A DNA stretch of 39,552 nucleotides, taken from positions 1-39,552 of the forward strand of contig JAIRZF010000108.1 in assembly GCA_031267385.1 (NCBI GenBank), in the 5' to 3' direction. Under the pieces are notes generated by a model that was not told the DNA's origin, made no database searches, and worked only from the letters and a program-made list of their open reading frames with translations. Both the position numbers and the translations under genes were made by a program. Position 1 is the stretch's first letter, and each line of letters opens with the position of its first letter. This document shows, piece by piece, positions 1 through 8,676 of this stretch. Source of the stretch: Dysgonamonadaceae bacterium (GTDB lineage: Bacteria; Bacteroidota; Bacteroidia; Bacteroidales; Azobacteroidaceae).

Positions 1-92
1 ACAATCATATGTCCGGTTGATGATACCGGCAAAAACTCCGTCAATCCTTCAACAATAGCTATAAGGATTGTTTGCCACCATGTCATTTCCAT
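1..92 (-). CDS. uppP: Undecaprenyl-diphosphatase UppP, N-terminal fragment
   Basis: Only the first 30 codons are in the window; the gene continues past the left edge. Read on the minus strand, the peptide starts MEMTWWQTI and runs into [16 protein letters not shown], the hallmark N-terminal motif of the BacA/UppP family, which includes catalytic-site residues. UppP is an integral inner-membrane phosphatase that recycles undecaprenyl diphosphate to the monophosphate lipid carrier used for peptidoglycan and O-antigen export. I chose the ATG at 92; a second in-frame ATG lies at 86. It begins 3 bp after the stop of the DUF3098 gene, so it is probably co-transcribed with ftsX and DUF3098. Identification rests on the motif and the position, because most of the protein is missing. 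Confidence 0.88.
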   Translation of the reverse strand, partial: MEMTWWQTILIAIVEGLTEFLPVSSTGHMI

Positions 93-95
93 TTT

Positions 96-347
96 TTACT
101 GATTTTTTCCGTCGTTTTCCGTGTCTTTTGGTTTTTTGAGAATAGCCCAGATGACGAGAAAAAAGCCGGCCATGGTAACTATGGGAGCAATCACGATACG
201 TCTCGTATCGAAAATTCCAGGATTAAACCCCGTTTCTTCAGTAGTCTGAACTCCTGACATCAGGAAGAAACCAATGATGATCACCAGAATAGATATACCT
301 AGAAGAATAAAATTTTCTTTACCGAATGCAAATTTCTTTTTGTCCAT
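96..347 (-). CDS. DUF3098 small membrane protein
   Basis: This 83-residue protein has two predicted membrane segments, about residues 14-33 and 53-71. They are joined by a short polar loop (QTTEETGFNPGIFDTRR), and the tail is charged and Lys/Asp-rich. The pattern matches DUF3098, a Bacteroidota family of unknown function that usually sits between ftsX and uppP, exactly as here. The upstream gap to ftsX is 81 bp and the downstream gap to uppP is 3 bp, so it looks like the middle gene of a cell-envelope operon. A role alongside FtsX or lipid-carrier recycling would be a guess from position only. No catalytic motif is visible. Confidence 0.85.
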   Translation of the reverse strand: MDKKKFAFGKENFILLGISILVIIIGFFLMSGVQTTEETGFNPGIFDTRRIVIAPIVTMAGFFLVIWAILKKPKDTENDGKNQ

Positions 348-428
348 GTTATTTATATTGAACCGTATTATAATTTTATCTCTTTAATGGCTAAAAGCCA
401 AATGTTAGTTAATCACTCATTTAGTTAA

Positions 429-1310
429 TTACTCATAGTACATGTCATCAACATTCATCCTTAAGTATTTGTTAACGGCCATCCAGGTAGCCGTAATTGA
501 TATGATAACTCCAAATACGAGGACTGAAGCAAATACTATCAATAAAGAATTCATATCAATTAACTCGGAAAAATCGATCACATCTTTGACTACATAATAC
601 AACAGCCAGAAAATCAATCCGATAGCAATGAGTGCAGCCACGATTCCGGAAAGAATGTTTGAACGTATGAATGGTTTGGTAATAAAACCGTTTGTTGCTC
701 CTACAAGCCTCATTGTATGGATCAGGAACCGTTTTGAATAGATCATTAACCGGATCGTATTATTGATAAGAGCATATGAAATGATCATCAGGAGAATAGC
801 CAGTCCCAAGATTATCAGTCCGACTTTCTTCATGTTTTCATTGACCAGTTGTATCAGATCTTTGTGGTATTGTACGTCCTGTATATTTGCAGACATTCCA
901 CGTACATTCTTCTCTATCAGGGTAATACTGTCGGCTGTAGCGTACTCTGAATTTAATTTAACTTCAAGAATGGCGGGTAGGGGATTAAATCCCAATAGTT
1001 CTTCGGGAGATTGCCCCAACTCTTTCTCCAGTTGGGACGCCGCATCTTCTTTAGATATAAATTTAACGGATTTCACATATGTTGCGGAATTCAGTGTCTG
1101 TTGCAACTCTTTTACCTGGACATTGCTCACATCATCGTTGAGTACAATATCAAACGAAAGGTTTTCTTTGACATAAGTAGAAAAACTATTTGCAAACAAT
1201 GACAGTAAAACAATTAATCCCAGTAAGAACAATACCAACGAAATGCTGATTATTGCCGTAATTCTAGAGTTTAAAAAAGCCGCGGGAGTAATCTTTTTCC
1301 TACTTTTCAT
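429..1310 (-). CDS. ftsX: Cell-division ABC transporter permease FtsX
   Basis: The protein has 293 residues and FtsX topology. There is a short basic N-terminus, one membrane helix near residues 16-42, and a large periplasmic domain to about residue 165. Three more helices follow, near 165-185, 215-245 and 258-282. The periplasmic domain contains VKSVKFISKEDA and NPLPAILEVKL, typical of the FtsX extracellular domain, and the C-terminal half has the FtsX-like permease pattern with RLVGATNGFI. FtsX pairs with the ATPase FtsE (not in this window) and in model bacteria regulates peptidoglycan hydrolases at the septum. It is the first gene of the ftsX-DUF3098-uppP group. The 96-bp gap from the TPR gene upstream leaves room for its own promoter, but I see only imperfect matches there. 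Confidence 0.93.
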   Translation of the reverse strand: MKSRKKITPAAFLNSRITAIISISLVLFLLGLIVLLSLFANSFSTYVKENLSFDIVLNDDVSNVQVKELQQTLNSATYVKSVKFISKEDAASQLEKELGQSPEELLGFNPLPAILEVKLNSEYATADSITLIEKNVRGMSANIQDVQYHKDLIQLVNENMKKVGLIILGLAILLMIISYALINNTIRLMIYSKRFLIHTMRLVGATNGFITKPFIRSNILSGIVAALIAIGLIFWLLYYVVKDVIDFSELIDMNSLLIVFASVLVFGVIISITATWMAVNKYLRMNVDDMYYE

Positions 1311-1406
1311 CCGGTAAAATTATTTCAAAACGCACAAAATGCCCAAATTGGGTGCAAAATAAGGAATAATTTATGAAAGATGAGCGGTTTTGTATATTTT
1401 TAACAC

Positions 1407-3614
1407 TTATTCATACATCATGCGATCCAGCGCCAAAGGAATATATTCAGGATTGATCCCGGCTCTCAGCAGTTCCGGTATGTCCGGATTAAAAGCTTCA
1501 TTGAATTTGTCTATCGAGCAGTCATAAAGAAGAAACGCCGACTTGTAATATTCAATGGCTTCACTTATATTTCCCATCGCAAACCGGGTATGACCGCAGT
1601 TGAGAAAGTCCTGGGCTTCTGCATCTTTCTCAATGATTTTCTCAAAATACGACATCGCCTGTTCATATTTACCTGTAAGAAAAGAACACCACGCAATAGG
1701 CCTCCACGCACGTTCTCCATGCTTGTCGAGATATTCTACTTCAAAATAGCATTTCAGAGCTTCCGTATAATCTCTCAGTTCCAGGAAACAATGGCCGATA
1801 TTCAATTGTATTGATAAATTATCCGGACTCATTTGTCCGGCTTTCCTGTAATAAACCAGCGCTTCTCCGGGATTTTTCAGAATCCTGTAGCAATAAGCTA
1901 TTTTTTTAATTGTCCAGGACGAAGCGCCATTCAGCAACTCCGCTTTTAAATAAGCGTCAAGGGCTGCTTCAAAATTGCCGGTTTTTTGCAGACAAAATCC
2001 TTTTTTCTGGTAAATGGTATCCGAAGACATTCCTTCATCGATCAGTCGATTGAATACCTGTAAAGCCTCTTCGTAGTAGTTCCTGTTGAAATAATATTCG
2101 CCGATGACCATTCTGCTTTCGAAATCGGAAATAATGCGGCCGATACTTTTCGAGTGAATGTAATCGGATTTTTCTTTGAATATATCTTCGAAATCAGATC
2201 TTTTCGGGTAAATTTTGTAGAACCGGTACAAATCCTGAATGTATTGTTTCGATATGACTGAAGATTGTTTATGGCTACCGGGAAGATCTTCTTTTTGGAG
2301 TTCTTTTACCGCATCCGATTCGGCAACAAACTGTCCGGTCATCATCTTTTTATATTCCTCAGGCATCTGTGCAATACTAAAAAACAGAGAGTATTTATCT
2401 GAGTTACAGAGGAGTGACGATTCCACAAGAATCTCCGTCAATTCTTCATTTTTCTTCCCTTTAGTTCCTGATATAAATGAATTTCCGGAGAAAAACGGAA
2501 TAAACCAGTTACTTAATTTATTAAAAAAAGGATAAGCTTTCAGATGAGCAAAAGAAGAGTGCATGATGTCCGCCCCTTCCATCTGAAGTTCGGAAAATTC
2601 TTTCAATTTGTCTCCCAGTCCCGATTCATCAATGATATTGACCCATTCGGGATTCTTCTCTTCCATGCCGGATCCCTCCATAAGATCATCTAATTTGATC
2701 TTATTTCTTAACCCCGGGCTGATTTTCATCATTTCCGGAATAATTTCCTCTTGTATTTTCTTCGTTATTTTTTCCGTTTCACGACTCATTATAAATTGCA
2801 GCAGGATATCTCTGACATTTTCCCTGAATCCTTCGCTTTCCGCAAGATGCTCCAAGCGATGAAGTACTTGCGGGTATATGGACAATCTGCTATCGTATTT
2901 ATGGAGTCCCATTAGCAAGCCTATCAATGCCCTTTGGCGTATATTTTCATGTTGATTCCCGCAGGCCTGCATGAGTAATAGTACTTTATTTTCATCAAAA
3001 ATAAACTGGTTCCCAAGAGTCAGCGCCGATATTATCAGGCAGGTTGCCACATACGAATGTGTTTTATCATCAATAAAACAATTCAGAGCTTTGGTATCCT
3101 CAGCAGATAATTGCTCATTCAGCCAAATTTCCATAAAAAGCTTGTCGGAAATGTTTTCTATCTCTTTTTTAAATTCCGGAAGACGGTCTTCTTTTTCCTC
3201 TCCGTCTTCTAACAGGCTGATCAAAGATATTTTACCTTCAATATCTTCAATTGAGGTTAAAAGAGATATGATGGAGTTATTTGTCGGCGAATACAGGTTG
3301 GTACGCTTATTATCATAATAGACCCCGGATGAATACTTGATATTCAACTGATTTACGGTAATATCCACGAGCTTGTAACAAGATCGTAATAAATCCCCAT
3401 AAATGTGGTGTTGTTCCGGGTCTTTGACACCTTGAGTGAGATAACGAAGCATAAATTTATAAGTCGTTTCCAACTCATTCTTTTTTTCTTCCAACTGCCA
3501 ATTTTGCAGTTCTGCAAATGCCGGAACGAGCGAGTCGAAAGTGTCTTTCAGGCGCTTTTGTTCCAGTGATGAATAGGCTTTACGTGTTATTTTTTTTATA
3601 TCAGGAGTCACCAT
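1407..3614 (-). CDS. Large TPR-repeat protein, function unknown
   Basis: I start this gene at the ATG at 3614 (MVTPDIKKITRKAY), giving 735 residues. An in-frame start further upstream at 3725 would run into tdk out of frame, and its extra residues do not look like protein. The N-terminal two thirds is mostly alpha-helical with no recognised domain. From about residue 490 to 710 there are tetratricopeptide repeats, for example YYEEALQVFNRLI, GNFEAALDAYLKAELL, PGEALVYYRKAGQMSPDN and YTEALKCYFEVEYLD. There is no signal peptide or membrane helix, so it is probably a cytoplasmic scaffold or partner-binding protein. It begins 25 bp after tdk and is probably co-transcribed with it. I cannot name a function. 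Confidence 0.85.
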   Translation of the reverse strand: MVTPDIKKITRKAYSSLEQKRLKDTFDSLVPAFAELQNWQLEEKKNELETTYKFMLRYLTQGVKDPEQHHIYGDLLRSCYKLVDITVNQLNIKYSSGVYYDNKRTNLYSPTNNSIISLLTSIEDIEGKISLISLLEDGEEKEDRLPEFKKEIENISDKLFMEIWLNEQLSAEDTKALNCFIDDKTHSYVATCLIISALTLGNQFIFDENKVLLLMQACGNQHENIRQRALIGLLMGLHKYDSRLSIYPQVLHRLEHLAESEGFRENVRDILLQFIMSRETEKITKKIQEEIIPEMMKISPGLRNKIKLDDLMEGSGMEEKNPEWVNIIDESGLGDKLKEFSELQMEGADIMHSSFAHLKAYPFFNKLSNWFIPFFSGNSFISGTKGKKNEELTEILVESSLLCNSDKYSLFFSIAQMPEEYKKMMTGQFVAESDAVKELQKEDLPGSHKQSSVISKQYIQDLYRFYKIYPKRSDFEDIFKEKSDYIHSKSIGRIISDFESRMVIGEYYFNRNYYEEALQVFNRLIDEGMSSDTIYQKKGFCLQKTGNFEAALDAYLKAELLNGASSWTIKKIAYCYRILKNPGEALVYYRKAGQMSPDNLSIQLNIGHCFLELRDYTEALKCYFEVEYLDKHGERAWRPIAWCSFLTGKYEQAMSYFEKIIEKDAEAQDFLNCGHTRFAMGNISEAIEYYKSAFLLYDCSIDKFNEAFNPDIPELLRAGINPEYIPLALDRMMYE

Positions 3615-3639
3615 TTTCCGATAATACTTATTTTTATTG

Positions 3640-4224
3640 TCAAGGACAAAATTTATGCCTGTTGTAACAAGTGCGACATAATGGCTGATATTCTTCTTTT
3701 TCCCCCAGCAACACCAGCTTGTCATTTTTTATCAGGCGATGGGAATAATTTGCCAACTGTCCACATTCCATACAGATAGCGTGTACTTTAGTCACATCTT
3801 CGGCGATAGCACACAATGCAGGCATAGGGCCGAACGGATTTCCTTTGAAATCCATATCCAGGCCGGCAACAATAACACGGATTCCCTGATCCGCCAGTTT
3901 GTTACAGGTTTCCACCAGGCCGTTATCAAAAAATTGTGCTTCGTCAATCCCAACGACATCAATATCACCGGAAAATAAAAGGATATTTCCTGAATTCTCA
4001 ACCGGGGTACAGGGGATGGAGTTCATATCGTGTGAAACAACCCCTTCTACATCGTAACGGGTATCAATTGCAGGTTTGAAAATTTCTACTTTTTGCCTGG
4101 CAAATTGAGCTCTTTTTAAACGCCTGATAAGTTCTTCGGTTTTCCCGGAGAACATAGACCCGCAAATGACTTCGATAGAGCCACGTCTGATGGGTATTTG
4201 ATGCAATTGGTTTTCAGAAAACAT
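3640..4224 (-). CDS. tdk: Thymidine kinase (type II)
   Basis: Phosphorylates thymidine to dTMP with ATP in the salvage pathway. With the start at 4224 ([10 protein letters not shown]) it has 194 residues, a normal length for type II thymidine kinases. The P-loop GSMFSGKT lies at residues 22-29, and the DEAQF motif, which holds the catalytic Glu, is at 94-98. Two zinc-binding cysteine pairs are visible: CMEC at 151-154 and CRTC at 183-186. A longer in-frame start at 4275 adds 17 residues unlike the family and is less likely. The gene lies 87 bp downstream of recA and 25 bp upstream of the TPR gene, all on the minus strand. Confidence 0.95.
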   Translation of the reverse strand: MFSENQLHQIPIRRGSIEVICGSMFSGKTEELIRRLKRAQFARQKVEIFKPAIDTRYDVEGVVSHDMNSIPCTPVENSGNILLFSGDIDVVGIDEAQFFDNGLVETCNKLADQGIRVIVAGLDMDFKGNPFGPMPALCAIAEDVTKVHAICMECGQLANYSHRLIKNDKLVLLGEKEEYQPLCRTCYNRHKFCP

Positions 4225-4311
4225 GATGGTAATTAAAGATGGAGGACGACATCTATCCGTCATTTCTCCTTGCAATGGAAACGACGGATGAATGTCATTC
4301 TGAATGTTTAA

Positions 4312-5349
4312 TTATTTTTTCGTTAATTGTTCCATAATCAGTTTTTCCAGTTCGTCCGCCAATTCCGGATTGTCTCTCAGGCAATCTTTGGCAGCCTCAC
4401 GTCCTTGGCCGAGTTTAGTGTCTTTATAACTATACCAGGAACCACTTTTTTTGACAATACCCATTTCTGAGCCTATATCGATGATTTCTCCGGTTCTTGA
4501 AATTCCTTCCCCGAACATGACATCGAATTCGGCTTTCTTGAAAGGAGGCGCCACTTTATTTTTAACGACTTTGACACGGGTTTGATTTCCTTTCACATCT
4601 TCACCTTCTTTAATGGCAGCTCCCTTTCGGATATCCAGACGTACGGAAGCGTAGAATTTAAGCGCATTACCACCGGTGGTTGTTTCCGGATTACCAAACA
4701 TAATCCCGATTTTATCACGCAACTGGTTGATAAATATGCAGGTCGTATTTGTTTTGTTGATAGCTGCGGTCAACTTTCTTAAAGCCTGAGACATCAAACG
4801 GGCTTGAAGACCCATTTTGGAATCACCCATTTCTCCCTCCAACTCCGCTTTGGGAGTCAGCGCTGCTACAGAGTCAATGACAATAATATCAATAGCTGAA
4901 GAACGGATCAATTGTTCTGTAATTTCCAGGGCTTGTTCTCCTGAATCCGGTTGAGAAATCCATAAGTTTTCAATATCTACACCTAATTTTTCTGCATAAA
5001 AACGGTCGAATGCATGTTCTGCATCAATGAATGCTGCAATTCCACCGGCTTTTTGCGCTTCGGCAATCGCATGGATAGCTAAAGTTGTTTTCCCGGACGA
5101 TTCGGGGCCATATATTTCAATAACCCGTCCGCGTGGATACCCGCCAACACCCAAGGCGGCATTTAAGCCGATTGATCCGCTGGGTATCACGCTTATTTCT
5201 TCGACTATATCGTCGCCCATTTTCATGATAGAGCCTTTACCATAGCTCTTTTCAATTTTGTCTGTTGCAGCACGTAATGCTTTCAGTTTTTCTGCATTTG
5301 GAGCAACAGCGGCTCCTTTTACTTCTGTTTCGTTTGTTTTTTCGCTCAT
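4312..5349 (-). CDS. recA: Recombinase RecA
   Basis: A full-length RecA of 345 residues. The Walker A motif GPESSGKT is at residues 81-88. The MAW-type segment ([33 protein letters not shown]), the Walker B strand [12 protein letters not shown], loop L1 ([22 protein letters not shown]) and loop L2 ([27 protein letters not shown]) are all present. It forms ATP-dependent filaments on single-stranded DNA for homologous recombination and, where present, LexA cleavage. It lies 60 bp downstream of the dehydrogenase gene. No clear promoter box is visible in that gap, so it may be read from the upstream promoter. I see no obvious SOS-box-like palindrome directly before it. Confidence 0.98.
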   Translation of the reverse strand: MSEKTNETEVKGAAVAPNAEKLKALRAATDKIEKSYGKGSIMKMGDDIVEEISVIPSGSIGLNAALGVGGYPRGRVIEIYGPESSGKTTLAIHAIAEAQKAGGIAAFIDAEHAFDRFYAEKLGVDIENLWISQPDSGEQALEITEQLIRSSAIDIIVIDSVAALTPKAELEGEMGDSKMGLQARLMSQALRKLTAAINKTNTTCIFINQLRDKIGIMFGNPETTTGGNALKFYASVRLDIRKGAAIKEGEDVKGNQTRVKVVKNKVAPPFKKAEFDVMFGEGISRTGEIIDIGSEMGIVKKSGSWYSYKDTKLGQGREAAKDCLRDNPELADELEKLIMEQLTKK

Positions 5350-5409
5350 AATTTTTTAATTTGTTTTGAGGATTTGGTTGGCATGATCGCCGTTTTTTCC
5401 TATATTTAT

Positions 5410-6618
5410 TTATAATTCTAAATTCTGATTGAAGATCTCATGCCAGGGAAGTCCTTGTTTATTCAATTGTTCCATGAACGGATCCGGATCAAATTCTTCA
5501 ACATTAAACACTCCCGGTTTTTTCCAGTGACCCTGAAGGAACATCATAGCGCCTATTGTGGCAGGTACTCCGGTAGTATAACTCACTCCTTGCGCACCCG
5601 TTTCTTTATAAGCAGCTTCGTGTGAACAATTATTGTAGACATAATAGGTGAATACTTTGCCCGATTTATCTAAACCTTTGATACGGCAACCAATCGAAGT
5701 TTCACCCGTATAATTTTCTCCCAGATCTCCCGGATTGGGAAGAACTGCCTTCAAAAATTGGATAGGCACAATTTCCACACCATTGTATATTACGGGATCG
5801 ATGCGTGCCATACCAATGTTTTGAATTACACGGAGGTGTGTCAGGTATTCCTGTCCGAAAGTCATCCAGAAACGGGCGCGCTTCAGGGTAGGGAAATTCT
5901 TAACCAGAGATTCCAATTCTTCGTGATAAATAATGTAGGATTCTTTCGGACCGACATTCGGATAGTTCAACGGTTGGTGAATTTCATGAGGTTCCGTCAA
6001 TATCCATTGTCCGTTTTCCCAGTATTTCCCTTTTTGAGTGACCTCGCGGATATTGATTTCGGGATTGAAGTTGGTGGCAAATGCTTTGCCGTGATCTCCT
6101 GCATTGCAGTCGACGATGTCCAGGTATTGCATCTCACTGAAATGATGTTTATTCGCGTAAGCAGTGAAAATACTTGTTACTCCCGGATCAAATCCGCATC
6201 CCAGGATGGCCGTCAAACCGGCTTCCCGGAATTTATCCTGATAAGCCCATTGCCACTTATATTCAAATTTTGCTTCATCCAGGGGTTCGTAATTTGCCGT
6301 ATCCAGATAATTGACTTTTGCAATGAGACAGGCGTCCATAATTGTCAGATCCTGATAAGGTAATGCTACATTGATCACGATTTCCGGGCGAAAATCATTG
6401 AACAGGCCGACCAGTTCCTCTACATTGTCGGCGTCAACCTGAGCCGTCCGGATTCTTTTATTACCGTATCTGACGCCTATTGCATCCGCAATCGCATCGC
6501 ATTTAGATTTAGTGCGGCTTGCCAGCATGATCTCAGTGAAAACATCCTTGTTTTGCGCTACTTTATGCACAACTACAGTACCTACACCACCTGCACCAAT
6601 AATGATAACTTTTGCCAT
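5410..6618 (-). CDS. Saccharopine dehydrogenase-family enzyme, likely carboxynorspermidine/carboxyspermidine dehydrogenase
   Basis: This 402-residue protein starts with a Rossmann nucleotide-binding motif, VIIIGAGGVGTVV (Gly-rich loop at residues 8-13). The saccharopine dehydrogenase-like fold follows, with VINVALPYQDLTIMDAC, YLDTANYEP and GCGFDPGVTSIF. In Bacteroidales this family member is generally the carboxynorspermidine synthase/dehydrogenase. It condenses aspartate semialdehyde with a diamine using NADPH, the first step of the alternative spermidine pathway, which is completed by a carboxy(nor)spermidine decarboxylase not seen here. The substrate assignment comes from family knowledge, not from residues I can check. 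It is the first gene of a minus-strand run leading into recA and is preceded by a good Bacteroides-type promoter. Confidence 0.85.
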   Translation of the reverse strand: MAKVIIIGAGGVGTVVVHKVAQNKDVFTEIMLASRTKSKCDAIADAIGVRYGNKRIRTAQVDADNVEELVGLFNDFRPEIVINVALPYQDLTIMDACLIAKVNYLDTANYEPLDEAKFEYKWQWAYQDKFREAGLTAILGCGFDPGVTSIFTAYANKHHFSEMQYLDIVDCNAGDHGKAFATNFNPEINIREVTQKGKYWENGQWILTEPHEIHQPLNYPNVGPKESYIIYHEELESLVKNFPTLKRARFWMTFGQEYLTHLRVIQNIGMARIDPVIYNGVEIVPIQFLKAVLPNPGDLGENYTGETSIGCRIKGLDKSGKVFTYYVYNNCSHEAAYKETGAQGVSYTTGVPATIGAMMFLQGHWKKPGVFNVEEFDPDPFMEQLNKQGLPWHEIFNQNLEL

Positions 6619-6652
6619 TTTCCAATTTTATATTACATTGATTATTTTTCTA

Positions 6653-6683
6653 CAAATGTAATGCGAAAATTTAAGAATACAAA
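6653..6683 (-). promoter_or_regulatory. Bacteroides-type promoter for the dehydrogenase-recA run
   Basis: Read on the minus strand, this is TTTG (6683-6680), 19 bp, then TACATTTG (6660-6653). That is a full match to the Bacteroides -33 TTTG / -7 TAnnTTTG consensus with ideal spacing. The predicted start site is about 25-30 bp upstream of the ATG at 6618. Confidence 0.7.
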
Positions 6684-6839
6684 GAATCATTATTCTACAA
6701 TTTTGAAGAATTGCTTTCAGCCGGGTAATTAAAAACAAAAGAAAAAATATTATGCGAATTGTGTACGGTTTATGTATTTGATTAATAGTTTGTTGCATGA
6801 AAAGATGATATTAAAATATGAAAATAATATTTAAAAAAG

Positions 6840-6869
6840 TTGCATGAAATACAGAAAACCTTACCTTTG
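6840..6869 (+). promoter_or_regulatory. Distal plus-strand promoter upstream of exbB
   Basis: TTG at 6840-6842, a 19-bp spacer, then TACCTTTG at 6862-6869: a good match to the Bacteroides -33/-7 consensus. It would start transcription near 6876, giving a leader of about 300 nt for exbB or a separate small transcript. The -33 element overlaps one copy of the GTTGCATGAAA direct repeat. Confidence 0.55.
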
Positions 6870-7066
6870 GGGTTGCAATTTGAGAAAATTTAGAGAAAAT
6901 TGAAAAACACGACCATTGAAACACTTGATTCTCGGGAATTCGAAAAAAGTTAGTTTTAGTTTCATGAAATGCAAAATTAAGCCCGCGATTTTGCCCTGTT
7001 TTAGTCATTTTTGGTTGTATTCTTTCAATAATTATTTAATTTTTTAGCTGAATGTAATAATTTAAT

Positions 7067-7074
7067 TATATTTG
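7067..7074 (+). promoter_or_regulatory. Proximal -7 box upstream of exbB
   Basis: TATATTTG matches TAnnTTTG about 100 bp before the exbB ATG. The -33 region (T-rich, TTTTTTAG around 7040-7047) is only a loose match, so this is weaker than the distal promoter. Confidence 0.45.
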
Positions 7075-7172
7075 CGTGGTGATTTCACGTAGTATAAAAA
7101 CATGGGAAAAAATAAAAGTGATTAATATTTTCAAATTTAAATTTTATCTAACTTAAAAGAACACAATTTTTT

Positions 7173-7988
7173 ATGGAAGCAAAAAAGAAAAGAGAAGGTA
7201 AAAAAACCCGCGGAATTTCAGCAGCAATCGTGCTTGTATGCTGTTTTGTTGTTGCAATATTGGTTTTCCTTTTTGTATTTGGTAACCCCGACAATTTCGT
7301 GAATGGCGATCCTAGCAATCACCCGGCGCAAGGAAAGATGCTTGGTATTATTTACAAGGGAGGTCCGGTTGTATGTTTGATCATTACATTACTTTTAACG
7401 GTATTGGTATTGAGTGTGGAACGTTTCTTCGCTATCGGAAGAGCGAAAGGTAAAGGCAACCTGATCAATTTCGTGTACGATGTAAAAGGTGAATTGCAAA
7501 AAGGCAACATCAAAGGCGCTGAAGTTCTTTGCGACAAACAAAAAGGCTCTGTGGCCGCCATTATTTCTGCCGGTTTGAAAAAATATGCCGATATGGAAAC
7601 TACATCGGAAGATTTGAGTAAAGAACAGAAAATTGCCGCTATTCAACAAAATATTGAAGAAGCTACCTCTTTGGAACTTCCTTCAATGGAACAAAACCTT
7701 CCGGTTGTTGCAACAATTTCTACTTTGGGAACACTGTTCGGTTTGTTGGGAACTGTAATCGGTATGATCCGTTCTTTCTCGGCTCTGGCTAATGAAGGCG
7801 CTCCCGACTCCGTTGCTCTTGCCGCCGGTATCTCTGAAGCTCTTGTAAATACGGCATTGGGTATCGCAACCGGCGCTTTGGCTATCATTTCTTATAGCTT
7901 CTTCTCCGGTAAAATTGATAACATGACCTATGCTATCGACGAAATGGGATTCTCAATTGTACAAACTTACGCAGCTACTCACAAATAA
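7173..7988 (+). CDS. exbB: ExbB/MotA/TolQ-family proton channel
   Basis: A 271-residue inner-membrane protein with four likely membrane segments, near residues 15-38, 60-82, 170-195 and 213-240. The conserved MotA/TolQ/ExbB region is clear: LPVVATISTLGTLFGLLGTVIGMIRSF, then GISEALVNTALGIATGALAIISY. With ExbD it forms the proton-motive-force-driven motor that energises TonB. The first helix plus the extra ~30-residue periplasmic segment (NPDNFVNGDPSNHPAQGK) is the longer form common in Bacteroidota. It is the first gene of a tight plus-strand cluster; exbD follows after 18 bp. Two candidate promoters lie upstream. Confidence 0.95.
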   Translation: MEAKKKREGKKTRGISAAIVLVCCFVVAILVFLFVFGNPDNFVNGDPSNHPAQGKMLGIIYKGGPVVCLIITLLLTVLVLSVERFFAIGRAKGKGNLINFVYDVKGELQKGNIKGAEVLCDKQKGSVAAIISAGLKKYADMETTSEDLSKEQKIAAIQQNIEEATSLELPSMEQNLPVVATISTLGTLFGLLGTVIGMIRSFSALANEGAPDSVALAAGISEALVNTALGIATGALAIISYSFFSGKIDNMTYAIDEMGFSIVQTYAATHK

Positions 7989-8006
7989 TAAAGGGAACGA
8001 TTAGCT

Positions 8007-8645
8007 ATGCCTAAAGTTAAAGTAAAAAGAAAAAGTACATTCATCGACATGACTGCGATGTGTGATGTGACTGTTCTTTTGCTTACTTTCTTTATGTTAA
8101 CTTCCACCTTTATTAAAAAGGAACCGGTTCAGGTAAGTACTCCAAGTTCTGTTTCCGAAAGGAAAATCCCGGATGTAAATATTTTATCCGTTCTGATTGA
8201 CCCGGATGGAAGAATCTTTATGTCGATGGACAGACAGGAGGATATTAGAAACGTATTGAAGAAAGTAGGCGAAGACTACAAGGTAGATTTTACACCTGAG
8301 GAGTTGAAGAAATTCAGTTTATTACCTTCTTTTGGTTTGCCGGTTTCGGCAACTCAAAAATTCCTGACATTGCAGCAGGAACAAATGGACGCCGTTTTGA
8401 CGGCGGAAGGTGGTATTCCTCGTGATAGTACAGACAACCAGTTCAAACACTGGATTACACATGCTCGTGCTGTGAATCCTGATTTCAGGATTGCTATCAA
8501 GGCGGATAAATCGACTCCTTATGAACATATTCGTGGCGTGATGAATGATTTGCGTGATCTGCGTGAAAATAAATATAACCTGATCACCAGTCTGAAAGCC
8601 GGAACTAGTGCGGATGCCGCTTTGGGACTTGATAAGTCGCATTAA
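8007..8645 (+). CDS. exbD: ExbD/TolR-family biopolymer transporter, copy 1
   Basis: A 212-residue protein with a short basic cytoplasmic N-terminus (MPKVKVKRKST) and one membrane helix. The helix contains the conserved proton-carrying Asp in MCDVTVLLLTFFM. A periplasmic domain ending in IRGVMNDLRDLRENKYNLIT follows, as expected for ExbD/TolR. The periplasmic part is longer than in E. coli ExbD (about 140 residues in total there), with an inserted segment around residues 85-150. It works with ExbB upstream and is paired with a second, different ExbD 31 bp downstream. Two-ExbD arrangements are usual in Bacteroidota TonB clusters. Confidence 0.93.
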   Translation: MPKVKVKRKSTFIDMTAMCDVTVLLLTFFMLTSTFIKKEPVQVSTPSSVSERKIPDVNILSVLIDPDGRIFMSMDRQEDIRNVLKKVGEDYKVDFTPEELKKFSLLPSFGLPVSATQKFLTLQQEQMDAVLTAEGGIPRDSTDNQFKHWITHARAVNPDFRIAIKADKSTPYEHIRGVMNDLRDLRENKYNLITSLKAGTSADAALGLDKSH

Positions 8646-8676
8646 GTATTTATTAACCGATTAAAACTAAAAAATT

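Larger units (their letters stand above)
6619..7172. other. 554-bp gene-free divergent intergenic region
   Basis: This AT-rich stretch separates the divergent dehydrogenase and exbB genes. It holds the minus-strand promoter at 6653-6683 and two plus-strand promoter candidates (6840-6869 and 7067-7074). It also has two exact copies of GTTGCATGAAA (6792-6802 and 6839-6849) and a hairpin, GCAAAAT/ATTTTGC, at 6971-6994. Open frames here are short and lack any recognisable protein pattern. I see no tRNA or insertion sequence. Confidence 0.7.

Noticed and set aside
3615-3725. N-terminal extension of the large TPR protein
   Set aside because: It overlaps tdk out of frame, and its Cys/Trp-rich start does not look like a protein; the ATG at 3614 fits spacing of 25 bp after tdk.
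5758-6363. Plus-strand 201-codon open frame inside the dehydrogenase gene
   Set aside because: Fully contained antisense to a well-supported gene, with no domain pattern.
6811-7008. Minus-strand 65-codon open frame in the dehydrogenase-exbB gap
   Set aside because: Phe-rich low-complexity translation of AT-rich DNA, overlapping a plus-strand promoter; no recognisable motif.
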